Positions 21,981 to 33,747 of a stretch of DNA of 64,000 nt are shown here, one piece after another. Source of the DNA: Phytophthora colocasiae. Its lineage: Eukaryota > Oomycota > Peronosporomycetes > Peronosporales > Peronosporaceae. The stretch is taken from the NCBI GenBank assembly GCA_018806915.1, contig JAGKQI010000098.1:3224001-3288000 (forward strand), in the 5' to 3' direction. How positions within the stretch are numbered: the stretch's first letter is position 1; every line of letters starts with the position of its first letter. The notes under the pieces are model-generated. The model was not told where the DNA came from. It ran no database searches and saw only the letters and a list, made by a program, of their open reading frames with translations. A program made the translations under genes and the position numbers.

Positions 21981-22609
21981 CTTGTCCGTGTCGCTCCGAG
22001 ACGTTAGAGCTGGGCAGCAGATTCGGAAGTGGTAAGCGGCTGTCGGGTCTGCCCTAAATCCTCTGACAGTGTCAATGTCAATGACACATGTACGGCTTAT
22101 CGCAGGGGGAAAAACTAGTACCATGGGAAAAAGCAATCGGAAATTGCGCTCGTTAGTTTTCCCATCGTAGGCTGTGAACTGCAACCTGGGCAAGTTCCAA
22201 CCGCAAGACGCATGTCCTGTAACGCGCATGATCCGCCTGTTCAGTGGTTGTTGGGTCCGTTTATTCAACAACGTTGATTCCAGTTGCTTCCTCGGCGAAG
22301 CGGTTGCAAGAATCTGTTGTCATTGACAGCTTTGCCATGAGCGCGTGAGTATGCACAGACTGCTTGGATGGAACGGGGCCATGGAATTTTGCTTAGATTA
22401 ACTAAAGTGACTCATCTTGGCAATATGCACATTGCATTGGGAACTTACTGTACTGCGGAGATCATGCGGGTCGAGGTTGTGTAAGACTACCCTCGGTTCC
22501 TCCGAACAACTTGTTCAAAGTAACGCATCAAAATTGGAATTTGAATTCGAGATAATAAATCACCGTTTGCTTTAGCGCTCGAGGAATTGTAGAACCTACG
22601 AGCCGTAGG

Positions 22610-22980
22610 CTACGGCGTGTGCACGACACCCGTAAACTTTGTCTCGCTCCGACGCGTAAGAGGCGACGCGCCGAGCTCCAGTGCGTGGCTCTCATCATCT
22701 GCTCCAGAGGTACCAGGCTTCGTAGCTTCACGATCGTAATACAGCTTCATGGCCAACATACAGCCAGTTCCTCCACTGACGCTGGGATGTAGATCGGCCA
22801 CAGGTTTTCGCCGAAGCCGTAGACCAGGATGAGCCCAATGCCGAAACAATAGAGCAATTGAAACCGCAACGAGATATCCTTCGCGCTTCGCGTCTTGTAA
22901 ACTTTGTGCATTTGAGGAACAAGTGAGCTGGCGATCACGAAGGAGCCGATCATGCCGATGGTTTGGTAAGCGACACCCAT
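22610..22980 (-). pseudogene. Single PQ-loop (SemiSWEET-like) gene, copy C, frame-disrupted
   Basis: Starts MGVAYQTIGMIGSFVIASSL and keeps the PQ-loop motif SLVPQMHKVYKTRSAKDIS and helix 2 (YCFGIGLILVYGFGENLW). In helix 3 the frame breaks: after YIPASVEEL it reads into a stop at 22747, while the expected ending (CMLAMKLYYDRE and a tail to about 22610) lies in another frame. Alignment with copies A and B suggests a small deletion of several bases near 22755-22765. A truncated 77-residue product with only two helices is also possible. Confidence 0.7.
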
Positions 22981-23577
22981 GCTGTCTTAATTGTGTGGGG
23001 TAGTGTTTGGTGGCTTTGGGGAGCTACGGTCGATATACGCGGAGGATTCGAGAATAACCTCAGCAGTGCTGGTGCGTGCGCACCGCGACGAGTGAATTTT
23101 GATGAGTGGTGCTGGCACGGCCAAGTTCGGGCAGATGGGGATTTGAGCCGTCGATGTTCGACGATCATGCGACTATAGGAAGAAGTTAGCCCCTGTGAGA
23201 CACAGCGAGCATGGTGCGGTACGGTGCATGGATCCGTCCTCGGGCGATTCGTTGCTTGCCTACGTAGCTCGACATTATTCTAACCCAGCAATAGGCATCA
23301 ATACCTGATCATCGAATATTAATAAAATCTCTGTACTTTATTAACCAGACATGTTGAAGCAAGCTTTTGGTACAGGACGTGTGCCACGGCATGATACCCT
23401 AGTTACATGCAGCGGCAGTGACACCGTACAATAACTCCCTGCTCATTTGTATCGTTAGCTGCATAGGTTTGATTGATTGCAAACGGGTTTTCAGCGCCAA
23501 AACTTCGCTCGAATTCAAAAGTACCGTAGCATTTTAATAATAGTGCATCGCACTTAGTCGAACCACGTAGAAACGTT
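22981..23577. other. Intergenic region, no supported gene
   Basis: Spacer between the SemiSWEET copy C start and the MITE. It becomes AT-rich after 23290. No reading frame with recognisable motifs was seen on either strand. Confidence 0.5.
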
Positions 23578-24250
23578 GTACCGTAAATGACAGAAAGACA
23601 CACTCAGCGACGTGCTCGAAAATGCTGTCATCGCAAATCGCCGAAAATGCTTCTTTGTGTCATGTCATGGCGTCGAAAATGCTTCTTTGTGTCATCTATC
23701 TAAATGGCTACACTTCTACTGCATTTACAGGATACATGTTTCACTCGTCTGCCAATGTTTTTCTGTAAAAAGCACTGTGGAGGCTTTATAGGACGCCCAT
23801 TTTCGCATAAGTGTACCGCAAATGTTCCCCGGAAAGCGCTACCGGAGCTTGTTTGCCAGCATAATATCACAGTTAAAAGCATACATCCACCTAGCCCAAA
23901 CATTAAGGTGTTCTGCTTAAGACAAGCTGAAAATGTGCGAGTCCATTATCACGTATGGCTGCCGTCAACAGCGACACACAAGTCCATTATCACGTACGGC
24001 CGCCAACGATAGTCACGTACGAGTCCACCGTCACGTACGGCGACAAATGGTACTTTTAAATTGAGATATCACTCAGGACCCATGACACATCACCACGAAA
24101 ATGCCATACGTGTTATGTCATCAGACTTTCGTGAAAATGCTTTCAAATGTCATCGCAACGCGCCGAAAATGCTTTTATCTGTCATTTTTAACATAAAAAA
24201 TACGAAAATGCTTCTTTTTGGCGGGTGTGTCTTTCTGTCATTTACGGTAC
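23578..24250. mobile_element. MITE with 26-bp perfect terminal inverted repeats
   Basis: The first 26 bases (23578-23603, starting GTACCGTAAATGACAGAAAG) are the exact reverse complement of the last 26 (24225-24250). With TA taken as the target duplication (23579-23580 and 24248-24249) the repeats are 23 bp. No coding capacity. Inside, the word CGAAAATGC recurs at about 23617, 23642, 23674 near the left end and 24096, 24164, 24203 near the right (GTGAAAATGC at 24131), mostly followed by GTCAT, all in the same orientation. Such subterminal repeats are typical transposase-binding sites. The element ends 92 bp before the start codon of the EF-hand gene. Confidence 0.75.
23941..24050. repeat. 41-bp tandem repeat inside the MITE, about 2.6 copies
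   Basis: Units start at 23941, 23982 and 24023. The first two begin GTCCATTATCACGTA, the third GTCCACCGTCACGTA, and each continues into a GGC-rich part. The spacing is exactly 41 bases twice. Part of the internal, non-coding region of the MITE. Confidence 0.7.
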
Positions 24251-24342
24251 TTGGATCTCCCCTTCCGCGTCCCAAAGGCTAAAAGTGAAGTGAAGTGAGT
24301 GCGGAATCCTTCAGAGTGAAGGTCACCAGCCCGACGACAACG

Positions 24343-27300
24343 ATGACGCAGGAGGCGGCGCGTGTGAGTGCTGTCACGCTGCTGCTAGGTGACGAAGCGC
24401 GAGAGCTTCTGCTGTGTCCCGATCTGCCGCTTCCGGAGCTGCTTCAGTGCATTGCAGCAGGCTTTCCAAATGCCACTAAGAAGTCACCCGTGGCGCTGAA
24501 ACACGCCTCCAACCACGTGTTCTACCCTTTGTCGCTGCTTTGCCGCTCTCCTGAACTCTTCGAGGACGCGGAGTTCTACCTGGTGCTGGACGGAGAGCAA
24601 GCGAACGCCGGCAGAAAGAGCAAACAGAGACATCGAGCGCATCACAGCCGCAAACGCGGATCTAGGGCCCATGATACACCCGATAAGCGCGAGTATCAGG
24701 CAGTTACGACAAGCTCCGAAGCGAACGAAGAGGACGAGGACGTCGATGACTTTGAAGAGAAGGAGGAGCCTCAAGTCTCCTCGGGGGACGAGCTAGATAT
24801 TGATCTTACGGACTTTGAGTTGCCGCAACTCGTCAACGTGTTTATCCAGGCTTGTCCTACTGGTGCACTGGATAGAACAACGTTCAACCGTTGTCTGGAG
24901 AAGATACTTTCGCAGTCGGGACGCTACGATCCACAGGCACGGAAGATGTTCACTCGATTGTTTAACATCTTTGAAAGACAGAGCATACGCAGGGATATTG
25001 TGGACGTAGCAGACTTTCTTGGAGGCGTCTCTGTTTTTGCCTGTGGAGAACGCGATGAGAAGATATTGCTGACCTTTGACCTATACGACATGGACGGCGA
25101 CGGATTCATCTCGAAGGAAGCGATGATTAAATACCTGACTGCAGTGTTTCTGGTGATCGGAGAGGCCTCCCCTGAGCTTTTCCAACAGAATAAGTGAGTT
25201 CGGAGGATTGCTGTGTGCCATTTACCATTGTCCGAATGTGCGTACTGACACCTCTTCCTTTTATGTTCAAATGTAGTGTTAATCCAGCGGAGTTAGGTAT
25301 CGTTACGGCTAGTCAATGCTTCGCCGAGTCAACACTGAATCGGGAGGGAAAACTGTCGTACGAAGCTTTTCAAGCATGGTACTCGAAGCCGGGACCTACA
25401 CACCTCGTTTCAGCTACACGTGGGAAAAACGGATGGAACTCAAAGGAACATGCACTTGAGAATATTGACTTAGCTTCCCTACGCGAGATTACAGGTCTAT
25501 CGGCGCTGAGTGCGGCAGACCTTTTTTCCATGTTCAGTGCTGCCTCAGCTAACAGTGGTGGTAAGCAAGAATCGCTAAGCCGTGCCGCGTTCAAACGATG
25601 CTTCTACGCCATCCTAGAAAGATTGAACAGGAAGCCTACTGAAGAGATTGCTACGTTCTTGGATCGACTTTTCGATGCGTTTGACGAGGATGAAAGCGAC
25701 TCCGTAGATTTTGTGGAGTTGAGCGGTGGGCTTTCTGTGCTTTGTGGAGATTCAAATGAAGACAAAGTGGTGGCAGCATTTGGACTTTTCGACACCGATG
25801 GCGATGGATACATTACGCAACAGGAGATGGAGACCTATTTGACTTCAGTCTTTAACGTCATGTATGAGACTAACCCGGCCACAAAGCGATCAATTGGTAT
25901 TGATGCAAGAGCCCTTGCCCACCACACAACGGTGCAAGCTTTTGAGGAGTCAGATATGAACCGAGATGGAAAGCTGTCACTAGAAGAATTTCGTGCGTGG
26001 TATTGGGTTTATGGGCGGCACTACCAGCAACCTGCAACGTCTTCCTCTACAGGCCCGCAGCGTCAATCTGGCTTTAGTGGCAGCCAAACGTTTGGGATAT
26101 CAGACTTTGTTGGTTCACTCACAGGCCTGAGAAACCGAGCCGCTAGCGATGTGTTTGAAATCATTGCTGCAAAAGTAAACGAAGATGGTGTGCTATCGCG
26201 AAAAGCCTTCTTTTCTATCGTTGATGCACTTGTTGAGGAGCATGCTGCAAAAACCAGGCGCAAGCCAAGTGTCGAGGAGAAAGAACAATTAAAGACGATC
26301 ATGGGGGCCGTTTTTGATGGTTTTGACGGCGATCACGACGGCTTTGTTGATTTTTGCGAATTATCCAGCGGCATTTCGGTATTATGCAGTGGGTCGCAGC
26401 AGGATAAGGTTAAATCTGCCTTCACTTTGTTTGACATCAACCAAGATGGTGTTATCGCGCGTGACGAAATGGAAACATACCTTGCTTCAGTGTACCGAAT
26501 TGTTTTCATGACGTCTCCGGCCACAATGGAGCGGCTTGGTGGTATTTCCCCGGAGAAACTAGCTCAAATCACTACAGCTGACGCTTTTAGTCTCGCTGAC
26601 GTGAATCAAGATGATTGTTTGAGCTTTGAAGAGTTCACTAAATGGTACAGCTCTCAAGGTGTACCACCACCTATGGTGCAGTCACAACGGCAAATACCAA
26701 CAGGTACTCCTGCTTACGCAAATGGTGATTTATCCACTGCGCGGGTATCATCAGTGTCGTCAAAAGGCGTTCTCAATGAAATGAAGAAGCTGACAAATCT
26801 GGGATCTTATGACGTTAACGATATTTTCGAGTTCTTTCAAGCCTCGGCGGACGGGGATGGTAATGTATCGCAGCCAATTTTCTTCCGCTGTTTCAACAAG
26901 TTGCTAGCAAAAGAGGGCCAGATTAGCCGTGAGACACAGGCGAAGACACACCAGCTTCTGAAGGAACTGTTCGAGCTGTTTGATTCCGACAAAAATGGGG
27001 TTGTCGACGTGCAAGAACTTGGTGCAGGTCTCTCGATTCTCTGCGGAGGAAGCCGAGCAGAGAAGGCCAGGTCGATGTTCACCTTGTATGATGTAAATCA
27101 TGATGGATTTGTTTCTCCAGAAGAGATGACTTCGTACTTGACGTCTGTCTTCCGAGTGATGTTTAAGGCGTCTCAGGAATTACCAGCAAGGACGGGGATG
27201 ACACCGGAACAGCTCGCGAAGACGACAACACGTGAGTGCTTTAGAGCTTTCGACCACAATCGTGACGGCCAATTGAGCTATGATGAATTCCGAGTTTGGT

Positions 27301-30300
27301 TTGAACAACAAAACCCGCGTAAACCACATCAGGGGACCCAGTTTACAAACGGTAGTAGAGCCGTAAATGCCGGTGCACCTGCAGCAACCTCATCGTCAGG
27401 CTCAAGTGAGGAGGGTTCAGTAGGTATAATTCCGGTTGAAGTTGCAAAAAAGTTGTCTGGCCTGGCAGATATGCCACTGGATGAAGTATCCGCGCTGTTT
27501 GCCTCCGCAACTGGTGGAGGGAAACAAATTTCACGACGGGCCTTCGATGAGTGCTTTTACAAGAGCATCTGCAGCAGAGCTACACCCGCACTATCGGTAG
27601 ACGAAAGCACCAGTGTGCATGAAGTGATTGATCGTCTTTTTACCGCATTCGACACAGAGCAAAAAGGCATCGTTGACTTCAACGAGCTTATCAGTGGACT
27701 CTCGATTCTATGTAAAGCTTCTTCACGGGATGAAAAGGTTCTGGCTGCGTTCAAAGTATATGATACGAATGGAGATGGTGTCATTTCACAAGAAGAGATG
27801 ACTCACTATTTGGAATCCGTTTTCAAGTTGCTTTACGCGCTGGACCCTACACGCCAACAGCAGCTTGGAATTTCGGCGAGAACGCTGGCTGTCGCGACAG
27901 TGGGCGAAATCTTCGAGGTCGCCGATGTTAACCATGATGGAAAGCTGAGCTTTGACGAATTTCAGAAGTGGTATTCGAGGCCGGAGCAGGCGTCCTTCAA
28001 CGATATTGTTGCGCCTTTAGATCTGAACGAGGTGCGACAACTGACGAACTTGGGAAACCTGGACGTGGTTGAAGTTTTTGAGCGATTTGCTGAGCATGCG
28101 GATGGCGATGGTATGCTTAATCGAGAGTCATTCGACAAGTGCTTTTTTGAGATTATCGAGATGGCGCACCCGCGCACTCAAATCGAAAAGTTGCGTGCAA
28201 AAATGGTTGCAGATCGCCTGTACGATGTGTTTGACCGTGACGGTAATGGGCAAATTGACTTCAGTGAGTTGGCTAGTGGTCTATCTGTTCTCTGCAAAGG
28301 TGCTCGGGATGCCAAGGTCAAAGCAGCATTTCGCCTGTATGATTTCAACGCCGATGGATTTATCTCCTTGGACGAGATGAAACGTTATCTCACTTCAATT
28401 TTCAAGGTCCTATATGAAGTGCAACCTGAGATGAGGCAGGAAACGGGAGTCTCGGCCGAGGAACTCGGTGTCGTTACTGCGGAGCAGGCATTCTTAGAAG
28501 CTGATTCCAACCATGATGGGAAGTTAAGCTACGATGAATTCTTGACGTGGTACAATTCTCCGGCACAAGCTGGGATTAGCAGTGCTGTGGCGAAGAATGC
28601 CATCGTTGACTCTTCATTGCATTGGATGCCCCTCAACGAAATCAAGCAGCTGACGAATCTTGCTCAGTATGAACCTGAGGAAGTATTCGAAATATTTGCC
28701 AGCGAAGCAGATGAAGAGGGACTACTGTCGCGGGACGCCTTTAATGAAAGCTTTCGGAAGGTGGTCAATGGGCAAAAGTCCAAGGGAGCGCATCCACCAG
28801 ATAATGGAACGCAAAAAAAACTGCAAGAGGTTGTCGATAGTCTTTTCGATCTATTCGACAGGGATAACAGTGGCGCTGTGGACTTTGGAGAACTCGCCAG
28901 CGGTTTGTCAGTGCTTTGTGGCGGTACAAAGGACCAAAAGGTTGAGGCGGCATTCGCGCTTTTCGATTTCAATGGCGATGGATTTATCTCGCTTGATGAG
29001 ATGACACGCTACCTGACGTCTGTATTCCGCGTACTATTCCAAGTGTCTCCGGATACACAGTCCCTTGGAGTAACTCCTGAAGAACTCGGAGAAGTCACAG
29101 CACAACAGGCGTTTGCCGAGGCTGACCAAGACCATGACGGACAGTTGACACTTAAGGAATTTCAACGCTGGTATCAGCAACCGGGAGGAATCGGCGAGGT
29201 TGCGAAGAATGGGGAGCAGTTGTTCAGTTTGGCAGAAGCACGCCGATTAACCAATTTGCAAGCATTTTCACCCATGGAAGTTTTTGAAGCCCTAGCCGAG
29301 TGCGCTGATGAACAAGGTTATGTGTCCCGAGAAGCTTTCGACAATTGTTTCCGAAAAATCATTTCCACCAACCAAGGGATCAAGTCAGAGGAGTACCAAC
29401 GGATCAACCCGATTCTAAACCGCCTCTTCGAGCTTTTCGATGTCGACAAGAACGGGATGGTTGACTTTAGTGAGATCTCGAGCGGATTATCAGTGTTTTG
29501 TGGTGGTTCTTCCGAGGAAAAGATTCGTGCTGCGTTTGCTCTGTACGACTACAACGCCGACGGATACATTTCGATGGAGGAGATGACGCGGTACCTGACC
29601 TCTGTTTTCAGAGTTCTTAAGGAAGCTTCGCCTGCTGCTCTGCAACAAATGGATCGCGAATCTCCAGAAGAGTTGGGTGTGCGCACTGCGCAGCAGGCTT
29701 TTACTGAAGCCGACCTCGATAAGGATGGTCGTTTGAGCTTTCCCGAGTTTCGCAAGTGGTACACACGTTCCAACGCGGCCAACATGGAGCGTTTGATTCA
29801 GAACAATATTCCGGAGTGGTTATCGTTACGTGAAGTGCGCCGTTTGACAAACTTGGGGTCGTTTTCAGCTCAGCAGGTACTCAACACGTTTGCAAAATTT
29901 ACTTCTCCTGATGGTACAATGGACAAGGAAACATTTAGACAGGCATTTGGCCACTTCAAAGTCGAATCTGCAACAAAAGAATCAGAGAGCAGGCTACAAT
30001 TGCTGGTGGATCGGATCTTTGAACTGTTCGACCAAGACAACAATGGACTAGTGGACTTTAATGAACTGGCAAGTGGGCTGTCAGTGCTTTGCGGAGGAAG
30101 CCAGACGGATAAAGTGCGAGCCGCTTTCAACTTGTATGATGTAAACCATGACGGGTACATTTCACTAGGTGAAATGCGACTCTATCTCACTTCAGTATTT
30201 AAGGTGCTGTTTGAGGTGAATCCTGATAGTGAAGCGCGAATGGGTGTGACACCAGAGGAGCTCGGTGAAATTACGGCAGAGCAAGCTTTTGTCGAAGCAG

Positions 30301-31927
30301 ACCACGATAAGGATGGTAAACTTTCGTTTGCAGAATTTAGCCAGTGGTATATGCAACCGAAAACGGTGGGGGATTTACCTGTGCCCGCTGTTCTCGGTGA
30401 ACACGAGCAGCAGCAGCAACAAGGCGACCAAAGTGTGCCGGATTGGGTGAACCTGGACGTTGTGAAACAGATGACAAATTTGGAGAAGTACACTGCTGAT
30501 GAAGTATTTGAAATATTTGCGAACCGTTGCTCGGAGGACGGGACGCTGTCACGTGAGGCTTTTGAGGAGTGCTTTGAACAGCTTGTGGATGAACAGTACA
30601 AGAATGATGAAGTCAGCCTGGCGAGATTGCGACTTATTCTGAACAGACTTTTTGTGATCTTTGACGAGGATCACAATGGCTCTGTCGATTTCTGTGAGCT
30701 GAGTAGTGGTTTGTCGGTGCTTTGTGGTGGCTCTCGTGAAGAAAAGGTTCGTGCAGCCTTTTCACTGTACGATTTAAACCAAGATGGATTCATTTCGCTG
30801 GACGAGATGGTGCGCTACCTGGCGAGCGTTTTCAAAGTGTTGTACGAGACCAGTCCGGGCACTGACGAAAAGCTTGGCGTACAGCCGGAGGAGCTAGCTA
30901 CAATTACTGCTGAACAGTGCTTTTTAGAAGGAGATCTGAACAAGGACGGGAAATTGAGTTTCGACGAGTTTGTAGCTTGGTACTCGAAGTCTTCAGGGTT
31001 TGAAGCGCCCGCGGCAGGTGTGAGCAGCATTCTTGAGAAGCGGCAAGGTGAGCAGCAGGTAGCAAATGGCACGAACAATGATAAATCTCTTTCACCTGGA
31101 AACAGTAAAAGAGGTAGCCATCACAGTGGGTCACCAGCACCAGAGTCACCAAGGAAAACGGTGTGGGGGGCAGGAAAAGGGCCTACTCTGAGTAGTATGA
31201 GCACTCCCCCTGTGAGCTTTCCACCTGACAAAATTTACGGCATGACTGGATCCAACGGAGATGCGCTGCTTTCACCAAACTCAGCATCTGCTTTGAATAT
31301 GAATAGTTCTAACATGGAGCATGTTCGACAACTGCTCAAGCTGGATACTTATGAAGTTAACGACGTGCTGGAGATATTCGCTGAGGCTGCGCCTTCCGGG
31401 GAGCTAACGTTCGCGGCATTCAAGAAGTGTTTCGATCAGATCATACGGCTGGCAGGTGGGCACGAATCAACTGAGGAGCGAAAAGAGGCTGATGCCATGA
31501 TTCGTCGACTCTTCCGTGTATTTGACACGGACAACAGCAACACGGTTGATTTTGGAGAACTTGCCAGCGGCCTCTCTGTGCTGTCCGGATCGAGTATGGA
31601 CGACAAGGTTCGAGCAGCTTTTCAGCTCTACGACATTAACGGAGACGGGTACATTACTCAAGAGGAGATGATCAACTACATGACATCGATTTTTAAGGTG
31701 ATGTACGAGACGACAGACAGCACAAAGACCAAAATGGGCGTGTCACCAGAAGAACTTGCTCAAGCGACGGCGGAGCAGTGTTTCAAGGAAGCAGATTTGA
31801 ACGGAGACAACAAGCTCAGCTTTGAAGAGTTCAAGAAGGTATGGAAATGATGTTTTCGTTGCGGTTTATTCTTTTGGCTAATAGGAGTTGTTTGTTGCGA
31901 TTGTAGTGGTGCACTTCAGGCCTTTGA
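24343..31927 (+). CDS. Giant multi-EF-hand protein, 11 calaxin-like modules
   Basis: Exons 24343-25193, 25277-31838 and 31907-31927 give about 2,477 residues. After an N-terminal leader with a basic and an acidic stretch, 11 modules of about 200 residues follow. Each has a helical lead (LTNLxxYxxxEVFEIF), then EF-hand 1 (FDxDxNGxVDFxELASGLSVLCGG), EF-hand 2 (LYDxNxDGFISLDEM) and EF-hand 3 (ADxNxDGKLSFxEFxxWY), so about 33 EF-hands. The order and the GLSVLCGG link match calaxin/EFCAB1, a calcium sensor of axonemal outer dynein arms. EF-hand 1 of module 1 has lost its calcium ligands. The last intron is inferred because without it the final conserved Trp is missing. A flagellar or calcium-buffering role is my inference. 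The start uses the first ATG of the frame. Confidence 0.9.
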
Positions 31928-31973
31928 AAAAGCAGATACTCTTGTTAAACTAAAATGGATGCTTAGCCTTTCC

Positions 31974-33632
31974 TTACTCAATAGCTTGGATATCGTTTTC
32001 TTGCAGGAAAGCGTTGCCAACATCGACGTCGATATCCATGTCGAAGGTGAGTTTATCGATGCCAATGCCTCCCTCTTCTGCCAAGAGAACTGTAAGGGCA
32101 TCGAGCAGACTTTCACTTACATCTGCTATAAAATCATAAAATGAGATACGACGTTGAACAAGCCATTCAATCCTTACCATGAGCATCAAGTAGACGGTTC
32201 CGCAATTGCTTTTGTTCGAGCCCCACACGATCAGTAAACTCCTGAACAGCGACCGCTCTTACGAGAAAGTCGTCTTCCTTGTCGTCGTCCTATGAGCAAG
32301 TAGCAATTAGATCGAGTGCAAAGGATCATACAGCTGTACACGTACCAAGTTGCAAAAGCGCTTCATTGCGAGAAACTCACCGATCTCATTCAAACTGCTT
32401 TGAAAAACATAACATTAGGCCACACCAGAGTGCTGTAGGAGTAAGATCATACCCATCCTCGTTGCTATCAGGAGACGGGGACTCAGTACTCGACAAGTGA
32501 GTCAACTCTGAATTTTTCGCTCCATCACTGTCAGCTTTCGGGGACGCGCGGATCTGTTCGCATGTAGTCGACGGAATGAGAGGTGAAGACAAGTCTTCAT
32601 CACCAAATGAGGAGTTTGCGTCTTTGCTTGAATCTCCATGCTCCCCCACAGCTACACAAAACTCCTGTTAGATGCATGTAGTAGAATTGATGTTAGTATA
32701 AGTCGGGGCCTACCCTTTTGAGTCGATAGTTTGCTTCGTTTTGAAGCAGAAATTGTCGCTGCAGTCTCCAACAAACTTCGCTTTTTCAAAACGTTCCCGT
32801 TGTTCGCCTTCACTCTACCTATCTTAGAAGTGAAGGCAGCGTTGCTTTGAAGGGATATCCCCCGTTGTGTATTCTTGACAGGTTGTTTCCCTTTTCCCTT
32901 GCTCTGCGTTGGGTTCCTCAACGTGAAGCTGGAATCGCCACGTCCAATTTTGCTGGGGAACCCACTCTTCCTGTCTTCATTGACAGGCGACTCGGCCTTC
33001 CGCTTCTTTGCAGCGGAAGTCCCTCGAAAAGCAAACGGCAAAACGGCTTTCTCTTGTGGTTTAAGCGATGCCTCCTTGTTTGTCGTCGATCCAGCTTCGG
33101 TCGATGAAGTATTACTCTTTTTGTTCAGTGAGCCGACAGAAAGTTTCTTCAGGAACGGTGTGTTGCTCGCAATACTACTCTCTGTGGCCAACTTCCCCAA
33201 TTTGGGCTGAAATTTCATAAAGTTGAAGCCAGAGCTCTTCTTTGGCTCTGTCAACACAGGCCGTATAAAGCTGTTCATCGTGAAGACACTGGGCTTAGCT
33301 TTGCCTAGTCAAATTCAACACCAACAACACCATCAGATCAGTCAAAGAATGATGCAAGTAAAGCGCAGGCTCTTACGTTGCTTCTCTGTTGACAACCCTG
33401 TCCCCGCCGACGTAAGAAATGTGGCTTTAGGCTTCGTCTCCAGAGCCGGCTGCTTCTCTATACACCCACACGATCTTTTAGACACTGGGGACGGGTATTA
33501 AAGGCTTTACGTACTCGTGACTACAGGAAACGCGCGCAGCTTAAACGGTGTCGGACTAGTCTTCTGTCCAGTGGCATCTTTCGTGCAAAGTCCTCTGCGC
33601 CCTTTCTTCAGACCACTTCCAAGAGGCTTCAT
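31974..33632 (-). CDS. Basic, mostly disordered nuclear-type protein, seven exons
   Basis: Not recognised. Exons 33515-33632, 33377-33457, 32714-33304, 32453-32651, 32346-32397, 32178-32289 and 31974-32125 join in phase to 434 residues, with introns of 52-72 nt. The first 250 residues are Lys/Ser-rich with many short basic clusters (AAKKRKAESP, VLKKRSLLE, SASKRSKLST), suggesting nuclear location. The C-terminal 120 residues look folded and helical (LNEIGEFLAMKRFCNL, VRAVAVQEFTDRVGLEQKQL, SESLLDALTVLLAEEGG). The start at 33632 is the first ATG of its frame; a later ATG at 33278 (MNSFIRPVLTE) would give 359 residues. Its stop lies 46 bp from that of the convergent EF-hand gene. Confidence 0.65.
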
Positions 33633-33747
33633 ACTGGCGCTTTTCCTGATTGCCGTCCGCTTGATTCTTACGCGGCAAATTGCGGAATGGCAAGTTGGAT
33701 ATGGCAACTTCAACTTCAGGTCAGAGTGATGGTCAGGGAAACTTGTC

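Noticed and set aside
23941..24050. CRISPR-like array
   Set aside because: The 41-bp units are direct tandem copies with no unique spacers and lie inside a MITE of a eukaryotic genome.
33485..33514. 30- or 36-nt intron in the basic disordered protein gene
   Set aside because: The acceptor TATAG at 33458 gives a normal 57-nt intron with the correct phase.
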